From assembly GCF_004028635.1 (NCBI RefSeq), contig NZ_RQJW01000026.1:1-53007 (forward strand): a DNA stretch of 53,007 bases. Direction: 5' to 3'. Shown here piece by piece: positions 9,126 to 16,650 of the stretch; within the stretch, counting starts at the first letter, position 1, and every line of letters begins with the position of its first letter. The stretch is from Streptomyces cyaneus. Lineage in GTDB: Bacteria > Actinomycetota > Actinomycetes > Streptomycetales > Streptomycetaceae. The translations under genes and the position numbers were made by a program. The notes beneath the pieces are model-generated. The model did not search any database. It had not been told where the DNA came from and was given only the letters and a program-made list of their open reading frames with translations.

Positions 9126-9146
9126 GGCCCTGCCAGCCTCGACGTC

Positions 9147-10070
9147 ATGAGCACCGTGACAGTGATCGGGGCGGGCACGATCGGCCTGGGATGGATCAAT
9201 CTGTTCAGCGCCTACGGGCTGACCGTACGGGTCAACAGCCGCAGGCCTGACGCCCGTCGCATCGTGCGCGAGGGGCTCGAACTGTTCTCTCCGGGCCGGG
9301 CGGACGAGCTGGAGACGCGGATCGAGTACGAGCCGGACGTCGGCCGGGCGGTGACCGGCGCGGACTTCGTCTCCGAGAACGCCCCCGACGACCTGCCCCT
9401 CAAGCAGCGGCTGTTCGCCGAGATCGGCGAGGCCGCCCCGGACCACTCCCTCGTCCTGTCCTCGACGTCGAAACTGCTCCCCGACGACCTGAGCCGGGAC
9501 ATGCCCGGACCGGGCCGGCTGGTCGTCGCCCATCCCTTCAACCCGCCGCACATCGTTCCGCTGGTCGAGGTGATCGGCGGGGAACGCACCGACCCCGACG
9601 CCGTCGACAGGGCGGTGGCCTTCCTGGAGTCGGTCGGCCGTACCCCGGTCGTGCTGCGCAGGGCGCTGCCCGGCTTCGCCGCCAACCGGCTGCAGTCCGC
9701 GCTGCTGCGCGAGAGCATCCACCTCGTCCTCGAAGGCGTGGTCACCGTCGAGGAGTTGGACCGCATCGTCACCGACTCGATCGGGCTGCGCTGGTCCACC
9801 GTCGGCCCGTTCCACGCGTTCCACCTGGGCGGCGGCCCGGGCGGCCTGCGCAAGTGGCTCGAGCATCTCGGCAGCGGCCTCGAACAGGGCTGGCGTGGGC
9901 TCGGACAGCCCGCCCTCACCCCACAGGCCGTCGAGACCGTGGTCGAACAGACCGAAGCCGCCTACGGCCACCGCACCTATGCCGAGCTGGTCCGCGACCG
10001 CGACGACCGGCACCACGCCGTGCTGGCCGCCCTGGGGCGGACCGAACAGTCCCAGGAGGAGAAGAAGTGA
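9147..10070 (+). CDS. actVI-ORF1: ActVI-ORF1 homologue, stereospecific ketoreductase (3-hydroxyacyl-CoA dehydrogenase family)
   Basis: In actinorhodin biosynthesis this enzyme reduces the C3 ketone of the bicyclic intermediate and fixes the (S) configuration leading to (S)-DNPA and the pyran ring. The 307-aa protein begins with the Rossmann motif VTVIGAGTIGLG and has the family segments SENAPDDLPLKQ, VLSSTSKLLPD and VVAHPFNPPHIVPLVEV. The catalytic His is probably within HPFNPP. The C-terminal helical dimer domain is complete. ATG 9147 is preferred; the open frame upstream is SARP-box DNA. It overlaps actVI-ORF2 through TGATG, implying translational coupling. Confidence 0.94.
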   Translation: MSTVTVIGAGTIGLGWINLFSAYGLTVRVNSRRPDARRIVREGLELFSPGRADELETRIEYEPDVGRAVTGADFVSENAPDDLPLKQRLFAEIGEAAPDHSLVLSSTSKLLPDDLSRDMPGPGRLVVAHPFNPPHIVPLVEVIGGERTDPDAVDRAVAFLESVGRTPVVLRRALPGFAANRLQSALLRESIHLVLEGVVTVEELDRIVTDSIGLRWSTVGPFHAFHLGGGPGGLRKWLEHLGSGLEQGWRGLGQPALTPQAVETVVEQTEAAYGHRTYAELVRDRDDRHHAVLAALGRTEQSQEEKK

Positions 10071-11056
10071 TGCGTGCCGTCCAGTTCGACCGGTACGGGG
10101 ATCCCGACGTGCTGTACGTCGCCGAGCGCCCGGTCCCCGAGCCCGGCCCCGGCCAGGTGCGCATCGCCGTCGAGGCGGTCAGCGTCGGCCATGCGCAGAC
10201 CCAGATGCGGCGCGAGGTCTTCCCCGCGCCGATGTGGAAGCCGGTCTTCCCCGTCGTCCTCGGCGGCGACGTGGTGGGCAGGATCTCCGCGGTGGGACCT
10301 GACGTCGCGGGCCTGCGCCCGGGGGACCGGGTCGGCGCCTTCACCCTCTACGGCGCCTACGCCGAGCAGGTCGTCGTCGACGCCGCCACCGTCGTACCCG
10401 TACCCGAGGAACTGGACGCCACCGAGGCCGCGGTCCTGCCGGGCACCGGGCTGATCGCCCTCGGCATCCTGCGGACCGGGCAGCTGAGCAAGGGCGAGAC
10501 GGTGCTGGTGCACGCGGCGGCCGGCGGCGTGGGCCATATCGCGGTCCAGCTGGCCCGGGCAGCCGGGGCCGGCCAGATCATCGGCACCGCGGGCGAGGCC
10601 GGCAAACGCGAGTTCGCCCGCACCGTGGGCGCCGACGCCGTCGTCGACCACCGCTCCCCGCACTGGGCCGAGGAGGTCCGGGAACTCACCGGGGGACGCG
10701 GACCCGACCTGATCCTGGACGGCGTCGGCGCCGAGGTCCTGCAGCAGGGCATCCGCCTGCTCGCCCCGGGCGGCCGGCTGGTGTTCTACGGCTCGTCCGG
10801 CGGCGAGCTGGAGATCCCGCGGGTGTCGGTGATGGACCTCATCGGCATCAAGTACGTCACCGGCTTCGCGCTGTCGGCCTGGCGGGGCGGCCGCCCGCAC
10901 GACTACGAGGCGGGCGTCGCCGAACTCACCCGGCTGCTTCTCGACGGCCAGGTGAAGTCCGCCGTCCACGCCCGGCTGCCCCTGGAGCGGGCCGCCGAGG
11001 CGCACACCATCCTCGAGGCCAGGGCCCAGCTGGGCCGGGTCGTACTCATTCCCTGA
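10070..11056 (+). CDS. actVI-ORF2: ActVI-ORF2 homologue, NADPH-dependent enoyl reductase (MDR family)
   Basis: The 328-aa zinc-free medium-chain dehydrogenase/reductase is of the quinone-oxidoreductase type. It shows the N-terminal MRAVQFDRYGDPDVLYVAER, the GDVVG/GDRVGAF catalytic-domain signatures and the nucleotide motif HAAAGGVGHIAVQLAR. In the act pathway ActVI-ORF2 is thought to reduce the enoyl double bond in the pyran-containing intermediate. ATG 10070 overlaps the actVI-ORF1 stop. A GTG one codon upstream is an alternative start. Downstream, a 109-bp gap precedes actVI-ORF3. Confidence 0.92.
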   Translation: MRAVQFDRYGDPDVLYVAERPVPEPGPGQVRIAVEAVSVGHAQTQMRREVFPAPMWKPVFPVVLGGDVVGRISAVGPDVAGLRPGDRVGAFTLYGAYAEQVVVDAATVVPVPEELDATEAAVLPGTGLIALGILRTGQLSKGETVLVHAAAGGVGHIAVQLARAAGAGQIIGTAGEAGKREFARTVGADAVVDHRSPHWAEEVRELTGGRGPDLILDGVGAEVLQQGIRLLAPGGRLVFYGSSGGELEIPRVSVMDLIGIKYVTGFALSAWRGGRPHDYEAGVAELTRLLLDGQVKSAVHARLPLERAAEAHTILEARAQLGRVVLIP

Positions 11057-11124
11057 CCCTTCCCCGGCCTTTCCCTGGCCCTTCCCTGACCTCCGTTCCG
11101 AGCCGCGAGCGAAGGGTTCGCGCT

Positions 11125-11147
11125 CCAAGAGTTCGTATTCCAAGAGT
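11125..11147. repeat. 15-bp-period direct repeat before actVI-ORF3
   Basis: CCAAGAGT occurs at 11125-11132 and again at 11140-11147 with similar flanks, giving an approximate 15-bp tandem duplication just before the ribosome-binding site (AAGGAG) of actVI-ORF3. No heptamers of the SARP type are present in this gap. Confidence 0.5.
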
Positions 11148-11165
11148 CCGAAGGAGACCTTTTCC

Positions 11166-11804
11166 ATGACCTCGTCGCGTCAACACGTGATACGTCTGAC
11201 CACCGCGTCCGCCATCGCCCTGGGGGCCGTCATGAGCCTGGGCACCAGCGCGCATGCCGCGAACGTGGACGTGCCGTACGAGTGCCGCACCTGGGTGCAG
11301 GGCAACACGCACCCGGTCTACGACTACAAGCGCGGGTTCGATGTCACCGTGCCCGCCTCGGTCGAGGCGGGCAAAAAGTTCCAGGCCACGTACGACCCGG
11401 CCCCGATCACCGCCTTCGCCGAGTACAACAAGACCGTCAAGGACGTGCGGGTCGCCTACCGGATCCCGGAGGGCGCGAAGGTCAAGAAGCTGAAGCTCAC
11501 CGGCGGCAGCGGCCTCGGTGACTCCGCTCTCACCGTCAAGGTCGAGGGCGCGGACATCGTCGTCAGCGCGTCCGGTCCGCTCGAGGGCGGTGTCGAGTTC
11601 GACCTGCCGACGCTGAAGGTCACCTACAAGGCGCCGAAGGACCCCGGTACGCTCAACTTCGTTCCGGGCGGCTCGAGTTACGAGCAGCCCGGCTTCTACT
11701 GGTACCGCTACCAGCCGATCCTGGACGAGTGGGGCCCCTTCGAGTGCTTCCCGGACCCGGCGAAGCCCCAGACCGTCCTGGCCAGCACACAGGTCGCGAA
11801 GTAA
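11166..11804 (+). CDS. actVI-ORF3: ActVI-ORF3 homologue, exported protein
   Basis: The 212-aa product has an N-terminal signal peptide (RLTTASAIALGAVMSLGTSA, then an Ala-X-Ala-like site HAANV) and a beta-rich mature part. That part holds two Cys (YECRTW near its start, FECFPD near the end), probably a disulfide. It occupies the actVI-ORF3 position. ActVI-ORF3 is suggested to act in pyran-ring closure or dehydration; nothing in the sequence identifies a catalytic residue. If secreted, it would work outside the membrane, unlike most act enzymes. AAGGAG at 11150-11155 marks the start ATG 11166. Confidence 0.85.
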   Translation: MTSSRQHVIRLTTASAIALGAVMSLGTSAHAANVDVPYECRTWVQGNTHPVYDYKRGFDVTVPASVEAGKKFQATYDPAPITAFAEYNKTVKDVRVAYRIPEGAKVKKLKLTGGSGLGDSALTVKVEGADIVVSASGPLEGGVEFDLPTLKVTYKAPKDPGTLNFVPGGSSYEQPGFYWYRYQPILDEWGPFECFPDPAKPQTVLASTQVAK

Positions 11805-11834
11805 CAGCAGCCGTCAAGCGAATGTGGAGAACGC

Positions 11835-12755
11835 ATGCCTAAGGCCGTAGCCATCCACCAGTTCGGCGGGCCGGACGTACTGGGCCTCGTCGATGTGCCC
11901 GAGCCGGTACCAGGACCGGGCCAGGTGACGGTCCGGGTGCGGGCCGCCGGGGTCAACGGGTTCGACTGCCGGGTGCGCTCCGGCGGCATGCGGGGTCGTT
12001 ATCCGGTCGAGTTCCCGCAGATCATCGGCAACGAGTTCGCCGGGGTCGTCGAGCGGACCGGACCGGAGGTGACCGGGTTCGCGCCCGGCGACGAGGTGCT
12101 GGGGTTCGCCGTCATGCAGTCCGGCACCGAGCTCCTCGCCGTCGGCGCGGACCAGATCACCGCCAAGCCGACGGAGCTGTCGTGGGAGGTCGCGGGGTCC
12201 CTGTCGGCCGTCGGGCAGACCGCGGACATCGCCCTGGACGCACTGCGCGTCGGCCAGGGGGACACCGTGCTCGTGCACGCCGCGGCCGGCGGCGTCGGCA
12301 GCCTCGCCGTCCAGCTCGTGCGCGAGCGGGGCGGCACGGCGATCGGCAGCGCCGGCGAGCACAACCACGAGTTCCTGCGCTCGCTGGGCGCGCTGCCCGT
12401 CGCCTACGGGCCGGGCTTTGCCGACCGGGTGCGCGCCCTGGCCCCGGGCGGCGTCGACGCGGCCCTCGACTGCCACGGCGGACCCGAGGCGCTCGCCGTG
12501 TCGCTCGAACTCGTCGCGGACCGGGCCAGGATCGCCACCATCGCCAACTTCCGCGCTGCGGCCCAGGAAGGCATCGTCATGCCGCAGGTGGTGCGGTCCG
12601 CCGAGCGCCTCGCCGCCCTGGCCGCACTCTGCGCCGAGGGCCGGCTGCGGCCGCACGTCGAGGCCGTCTTCCCCTTCGCCAAGGCGGCCGAGGCCCACCA
12701 CAGGCTGGAGCAGGGCCATGTGCGCGGCAAGCTCGTCCTGGTGCCGGACCTGTGA
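11835..12755 (+). CDS. actVI-ORF4: ActVI-ORF4 homologue, MDR-family enoyl reductase-like protein
   Basis: A second zinc-free MDR oxidoreductase of 306 aa, with MPKAVAIHQFGGPDVLGLVD at the N-terminus, the GNEFAGVVERTGPEV segment and the NADPH motif HAAAGGVGSLAVQLVRERG. It is a paralogue of actVI-ORF2 and is regarded as its functional backup in the act pathway. The stop codon overlaps the GTG start of the exporter actVA-ORF1 (12752), so the pyran genes and the actVA genes are read as one transcription unit. Confidence 0.9.
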   Translation: MPKAVAIHQFGGPDVLGLVDVPEPVPGPGQVTVRVRAAGVNGFDCRVRSGGMRGRYPVEFPQIIGNEFAGVVERTGPEVTGFAPGDEVLGFAVMQSGTELLAVGADQITAKPTELSWEVAGSLSAVGQTADIALDALRVGQGDTVLVHAAAGGVGSLAVQLVRERGGTAIGSAGEHNHEFLRSLGALPVAYGPGFADRVRALAPGGVDAALDCHGGPEALAVSLELVADRARIATIANFRAAAQEGIVMPQVVRSAERLAALAALCAEGRLRPHVEAVFPFAKAAEAHHRLEQGHVRGKLVLVPDL

Positions 12756-14374
12756 CATCGGCTCCCGCTCGACCGGGCGGCCCGGCGCCGGGCGGCCCGG
12801 CGCACGAGGGGCATCCGCGGCGCTGGGCCATCCTCGCGGTGCTGGTCCTGAGCCTGGTGAGCATCATCCTCGACAACACCGTGCTCAACGTGACGCTGCG
12901 CACCCTCACCGACCCGGAGCAGGGCCTCGGCGCCTCGCACAGCCAGGTCGAATGGGTGCTCAGCGCCTACACCCTGGCCTTCGCGGCGACGCTGTTCACC
13001 TGGGGTGTGCTCGGCGACCGGCTGGGCCGCAGGCGCGTACTCCTGCTGGGCCTCGGCCTGTTCGGACTCTCGTCCCTGGCCGGGGCCTACGCCGGGTCCC
13101 CGGAGCAGCTCATCGCCGCCCGCGCCTGCATGGGGGTGAGCGGCGCGGCGGTCCTGCCGAGCACCCTGGCCACCATCGCCGCCGTCTTCCCGATGCGCGA
13201 GCGCCCCAAGGCCCTCGGGATCTGGGCGGCTTCGGTCGGCTTCGCCCTGGGCATCGGACCGGTCACCGGCGGGCTGCTGCTCGCGCACTTCTGGTGGGGC
13301 TCGGTCTTCCTGATCAATGTGCCGATCGTCGCGGTCTGCCTGGTCGCGGTGGTGCTGCTGGTGCCCGAGACCCGGGGCGCCAAGGGCAAGCGCGTCGACG
13401 CGGCCGGGCTGCTGCTCTCGATCGCCGGTCTCGTGTTCCTCGTCTACGGCATCATCGAGGCCGGCCGCACCGGCGGGGTCACCGAGCCCACGGTCTGGGG
13501 AACCGGCCTTGCGGGTTTCGGCCTGCTGGGTGTGTTCCTGTGGCATGAGCGCCGTACCGCGGAACCCTCGCTGGAGCTCGGCTTCTTCCGGTTGAAGGCC
13601 TTCTCCGCCGCCGTCGTGGCCGTCGGCTTCGTCAGCTTCGCGATGATGGGGTTCCTCTTCTTCAGCGCCTTCTACCTGCAGAGCGTGCGCGGCTACACCC
13701 CGCTGCAGGCCGGGAGTTGCACCGTGGCGCTGGCCGTCGCGAACGTGGTCTGCGGGCCCCTCAGCACAGTCCTGGTCCGCTCGATCGGGCCCCGGAACGT
13801 GTGCGCGGCGGGCATGCTGGCCGTGACCGCCTCACTCTCCGGAGTCGTCTTCGTGACCCAGCACGCTCCGCTCTGGCTGATCCTCGCCTTGTTCGCCGCA
13901 CTGGGAGCAGGCGTAGCCTGCGTCATGCCGACCGCAGCCGTGTCCATCATGAACGCGATTCCACGCGAGAAGGCGGGCGTGGCCTCCGCGATGAACAACA
14001 CCGTGCGCCAGCTGGGCGGCGCCCTGGGCGTCGCGGTGCTCGGTTCCCTGATGGGCGCCGCCTACCGCAGCGGCATCGAGGACGAGCTCGCCGTACTGCC
14101 GCCCTCCATGCGGCACGAGGCCGGCGAGTCCCTGGACGCCACGCTGCTGGCCGCGACTCGGCTGGGGGAGAGCGGACTTGTCGGTCCCGCACGGCAGGCC
14201 TTCCTGGACGCCATGCATCTGGCCGCCGGGGCAGCCGCCGCGGCGGCCCTCGTGGGCGCCCTCGCCGTGCTCCGCTGGCTGCCCTCCACCGTCATGACCG
14301 CGAAGCCCGGGGCGGGCCCCGTGCCCGGCCGGGAGCATTCCGACCACACCAAGACCAAGGCCCAAGGAAGCTGA
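12752..14374 (+). CDS. actVA-ORF1: ActVA-ORF1 homologue, 14-TM MFS exporter (DHA2 type)
   Basis: The 540-aa integral membrane protein has about 14 helices. It shows the DHA2 markers DNTVLNVTLRTL in TM1, the loop signature WGVLGDRLGRRRVLL, and a motif-C-like GIGPVTGGLLLAHFWW. It is expected to export actinorhodin or an intermediate by proton antiport, alongside ActII-ORF2/3. The GTG start at 12752 overlaps the previous stop; the open frame further upstream belongs to actVI-ORF4 in another phase. The stop is one base before actVA-ORF2. Confidence 0.92.
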   Translation: MTSAPARPGGPAPGGPAHEGHPRRWAILAVLVLSLVSIILDNTVLNVTLRTLTDPEQGLGASHSQVEWVLSAYTLAFAATLFTWGVLGDRLGRRRVLLLGLGLFGLSSLAGAYAGSPEQLIAARACMGVSGAAVLPSTLATIAAVFPMRERPKALGIWAASVGFALGIGPVTGGLLLAHFWWGSVFLINVPIVAVCLVAVVLLVPETRGAKGKRVDAAGLLLSIAGLVFLVYGIIEAGRTGGVTEPTVWGTGLAGFGLLGVFLWHERRTAEPSLELGFFRLKAFSAAVVAVGFVSFAMMGFLFFSAFYLQSVRGYTPLQAGSCTVALAVANVVCGPLSTVLVRSIGPRNVCAAGMLAVTASLSGVVFVTQHAPLWLILALFAALGAGVACVMPTAAVSIMNAIPREKAGVASAMNNTVRQLGGALGVAVLGSLMGAAYRSGIEDELAVLPPSMRHEAGESLDATLLAATRLGESGLVGPARQAFLDAMHLAAGAAAAAALVGALAVLRWLPSTVMTAKPGAGPVPGREHSDHTKTKAQGS

Positions 14375-14375
14375 C

Positions 14376-14771
14376 ATGCCTTTTACTCCTGACGAGCTCG
14401 AGTACTACGCCTCCCAGAACCTCGGCCGGCTGGCCACCGTGGCGGCCGACGGGCAGCCCCAGGTCAATCCCGTCTCGTTCACGATCAACACCGAGACCGG
14501 CACGATCGACATCGGCGGGCACAACCTGACGGCCAGCAAGAAGTTCCGCAACGTCGGCAAGAACGACCAGGTCGCCTTCGTCGTCGACGATCTGCTCTCC
14601 ATGCAGCCGTGGAACGTACGCGGTATCGAAGTGCGCGGCCGGGCCGAGGCACTGACCGACGCCCAGCCGCCGCACCCGTACTTCGGCACCGCGATGATCC
14701 GTATCCACCCCAAGCGCATCATCACCTGGGGCCTCGGCGAGGACACCGCTCAGCGCGGCCGCAACGTCTGA
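14376..14771 (+). CDS. actVA-ORF2: ActVA-ORF2 homologue, pyridoxamine-phosphate-oxidase-like/F420-type split-barrel protein
   Basis: The 131-aa flavin-binding split barrel has the family start FTPDELEYYASQNLGRLATV, then QVNPVSFTI and GGHNLTASKKFRNV, features of PPOX-class F420- or FMN-dependent oxidoreductases. The exact reaction in actinorhodin biosynthesis is not established. The ATG lies one base after the actVA-ORF1 stop. A 122-bp gap then follows before actVA-ORF3, an unusual break in an otherwise tightly packed operon, and it carries a SARP-type repeat. Confidence 0.88.
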   Translation: MPFTPDELEYYASQNLGRLATVAADGQPQVNPVSFTINTETGTIDIGGHNLTASKKFRNVGKNDQVAFVVDDLLSMQPWNVRGIEVRGRAEALTDAQPPHPYFGTAMIRIHPKRIITWGLGEDTAQRGRNV

Positions 14772-14774
14772 CCG

Positions 14775-14813
14775 AGGCGCCTTCTGACTGAGGCGCCTGT
14801 GACCCAGGCGCCT
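14775..14813. repeat. Triple AGGCGCCT palindrome
   Basis: The 8-bp palindrome AGGCGCCT occurs three times (14775-14782, 14791-14798 and 14806-14813) directly after the actVA-ORF2 stop and before a SARP-like box. The spacing of 15-16 bp suggests a tandem duplication. It may act as a weak terminator or as an extra binding array. Confidence 0.55.
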
Positions 14814-14842
14814 TCGACTCCGCTTCGAGCGGACCTCGATGC
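14814..14842 (+). promoter_or_regulatory. Probable SARP (ActII-ORF4) box before actVA-ORF3
   Basis: Heptamers TCGACTC (14814), TCGAGCG (14825) and TCGATGC (14836) repeat at exactly 11 bp, the same geometry as the actVI and actI boxes. The distance to the actVA-ORF3 start (14894) is 51 bases, similar to the actI and actIII boxes. This suggests an internal promoter under ActII-ORF4 control. The binding itself is inference. Confidence 0.65.
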
Positions 14843-14893
14843 CCTCTTGCCAGGGTGGAGCCCGTAGGACGGGCACACCACGGGGAGGGCCGG

Positions 14894-15727
14894 ATGAGCA
14901 CAGAAATCTTCCGCGAGGATTTCACCGGGGGACTGGTGACCGAGGGACCGGGCGCGCCATGGCGGCTGCGCCCGGTCGACGGTCTCCCCGAAGGAGACGG
15001 GGTGGTCCGCGGCGGCCCTGACGGCCTGACGGTCGTGCCGAGCGCCGTCCAACCTCGAACCAGGCGGCCGGCGTTCACCGAGCCGAAGCCGGGGCCGGAC
15101 GGTTCCCCGCTCCATCTGCGGTGGGGGGCCTTCACCACCGGCGGCACCGCCTCCGCGCGCGGCGGGTTCACCGCGGTGCCGGGCGAACTGCTCTCGGTCA
15201 AGGCCGAGATGGGACTGCGCGGCTTCGGCCTGCGCTCCCACCCGTACGACGACGTCGCCGAGGCGACGACGGACGCCCGGCTCGGCGCGGGCGGTCTGAT
15301 CTCGGTCGACCTCGAGACCGGCATGATCTTCGACTTCTTCCTCACGCACGGCCGCCTCTACGCGGTCTACGAGCGACTCGCGCTGCAGCCGGACGCCGAG
15401 TTCGCGTCCTTCACCTACTGCGTCCCGGTCGCGGACCGCACCCCTGGCACGCTCCACCGGCTCGAGGTCGGTTACGACGCCGCGGCCGGCACCGTCCACT
15501 GGAAGGCCGACGGGCAGGAGGTGCTGTCCGTGGACCGGATCGGCTTCCGCGCGCTGGACGCGCGCTGGCTCCGGCGGGACAACGGCGGCCGGGAGGAGGC
15601 CGTACGGCCGCGCGGACTCGCCTTCGGCCTGGGGCTCTTCCTGGAGCGCTACTTCGGTCAGGGGGTGCGGCTGTCGGCCCGCCGGCTCTCGGTGTCCACC
15701 TCGCCCGCCGGTTCCCGCGACGCGTGA
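14894..15727 (+). CDS. actVA-ORF3: ActVA-ORF3 homologue, DUF6081-like protein
   Basis: The 277-aa soluble protein starts STEIFREDFTGGLVTEGPGA. It contains GAFTTGGTASARGGFTAVPG and DLETGMIFDFFLTHGRLYAV and has a beta-rich, lectin/glucanase-like look, but no catalytic motif I can name. Position and sequence fit ActVA-ORF3, whose biochemical role I cannot state. ATG 14894 is supported by GGAGGG a few bases upstream; a GTG at 14855 would be in frame but lacks such a site. The gene begins a subunit of the actVA operon behind the putative SARP box. Confidence 0.86.
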   Translation: MSTEIFREDFTGGLVTEGPGAPWRLRPVDGLPEGDGVVRGGPDGLTVVPSAVQPRTRRPAFTEPKPGPDGSPLHLRWGAFTTGGTASARGGFTAVPGELLSVKAEMGLRGFGLRSHPYDDVAEATTDARLGAGGLISVDLETGMIFDFFLTHGRLYAVYERLALQPDAEFASFTYCVPVADRTPGTLHRLEVGYDAAAGTVHWKADGQEVLSVDRIGFRALDARWLRRDNGGREEAVRPRGLAFGLGLFLERYFGQGVRLSARRLSVSTSPAGSRDA

Positions 15728-15765
15728 CGACCGACTCGTGACGACGACCAACGAAAGGCACAGCC

Positions 15766-16650
15766 ATGCCCGATGAGAACAAGCCCGTACTGGTCCTCGG
15801 CGCCACCGGCAAGCAAGGCGGCTCCGCGGCCCGGTACCTGCTGGAACGCGGCTGGACCGTGCGGGCCTTCGTCCGCGACCCGGGCGCGCCCAAGGCCAAG
15901 GAGCTGCGCGAACTGGGCGCCACCCTGCACACCGGCGACCTCGAGGACGCCGAGTCGGTGCGCGCGGCGATGAAGGGCGCGTACGGCGTCTTCAGCATCC
16001 AGACGCCGATGACACCGGCGGGCGTGGAGGGCGAGGAGCGGCAGGGCAAGATCTGCGCCGACGCCGCCCGTGACCTCGGCATCCAGCACTACGTCCACAG
16101 CTCGGTCGGCGGGGCGGAGCAGCCGGAGGGCGTGAACTGGCGGCTGTCCAAGCTCGCGATCGAGCAGCGGATCCAGGAGAACGAGCTCAACTTCACCTTC
16201 CTGCGGCCGTCGTACTTCATGGAGAACCTGAACCACGACATGTCGCCCCTCGTCATGGAGGACGGCGTGCTGACCTTCCGGCGGGGGCTCGGGCCGACCA
16301 ACACCCTGCAGATGATCAGCGGCCCCGACATCGGGTACTTCGCGGCCGACGCCTTCGACGACCCCGAGACCTTCGGCGGCGCCAAGATCGAGCTGGCCGG
16401 GGACGAGTTGACCGGCGAGCAGATCGCGGACGCGTTCGGCCGGCACACCGGACTGCCCGCCCGCTTCGTCTCGGTGCCGATACCGGAGCTGCACCGCACG
16501 GGCTTCGAATGGCAGGCGATCTCGTACACCTGGCTCAACGGGATCGGCTACCACGCCGACATCCCCACGCTGCGCGCCCAGTTCCCGCAGATGCTCACCC
16601 TCGACCAGTGGCTGGCCAAGACCGGCTGGGCCCCGATGGACGCGGCATGA
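15766..16650 (+). CDS. actVA-ORF4: ActVA-ORF4 homologue, NmrA-like NAD(P)-binding protein
   Basis: The 294-aa atypical SDR/NmrA family protein has the glycine motif VLGATGKQGGSAARYLL near the N-terminus. Other family segments are GVFSIQTPMTPAGVEGEERQ, YVHSSVGGAEQPEGV and FLRPSYFMENLNHDMSP. The active-site Tyr-x3-Lys of classical SDRs is absent, as usual for NmrA proteins. In actinorhodin biosynthesis ActVA-ORF4 has been linked to dimerisation of the monomer (dihydrokalafungin-type) units. The ATG of actVA-ORF5 overlaps its stop (ATGA). Confidence 0.9.
   Translation: MPDENKPVLVLGATGKQGGSAARYLLERGWTVRAFVRDPGAPKAKELRELGATLHTGDLEDAESVRAAMKGAYGVFSIQTPMTPAGVEGEERQGKICADAARDLGIQHYVHSSVGGAEQPEGVNWRLSKLAIEQRIQENELNFTFLRPSYFMENLNHDMSPLVMEDGVLTFRRGLGPTNTLQMISGPDIGYFAADAFDDPETFGGAKIELAGDELTGEQIADAFGRHTGLPARFVSVPIPELHRTGFEWQAISYTWLNGIGYHADIPTLRAQFPQMLTLDQWLAKTGWAPMDAA

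Noticed and set aside
11125..11147. Possible SARP box before actVI-ORF3
   Set aside because: The repeat has a 15-bp period and no TCGA heptamers, so it does not fit the ActII-ORF4 pattern.
12182..12751. 730-codon version of actVA-ORF1
   Set aside because: The upstream part is actVI-ORF4 in another frame; GTG 12752 directly precedes the transporter.
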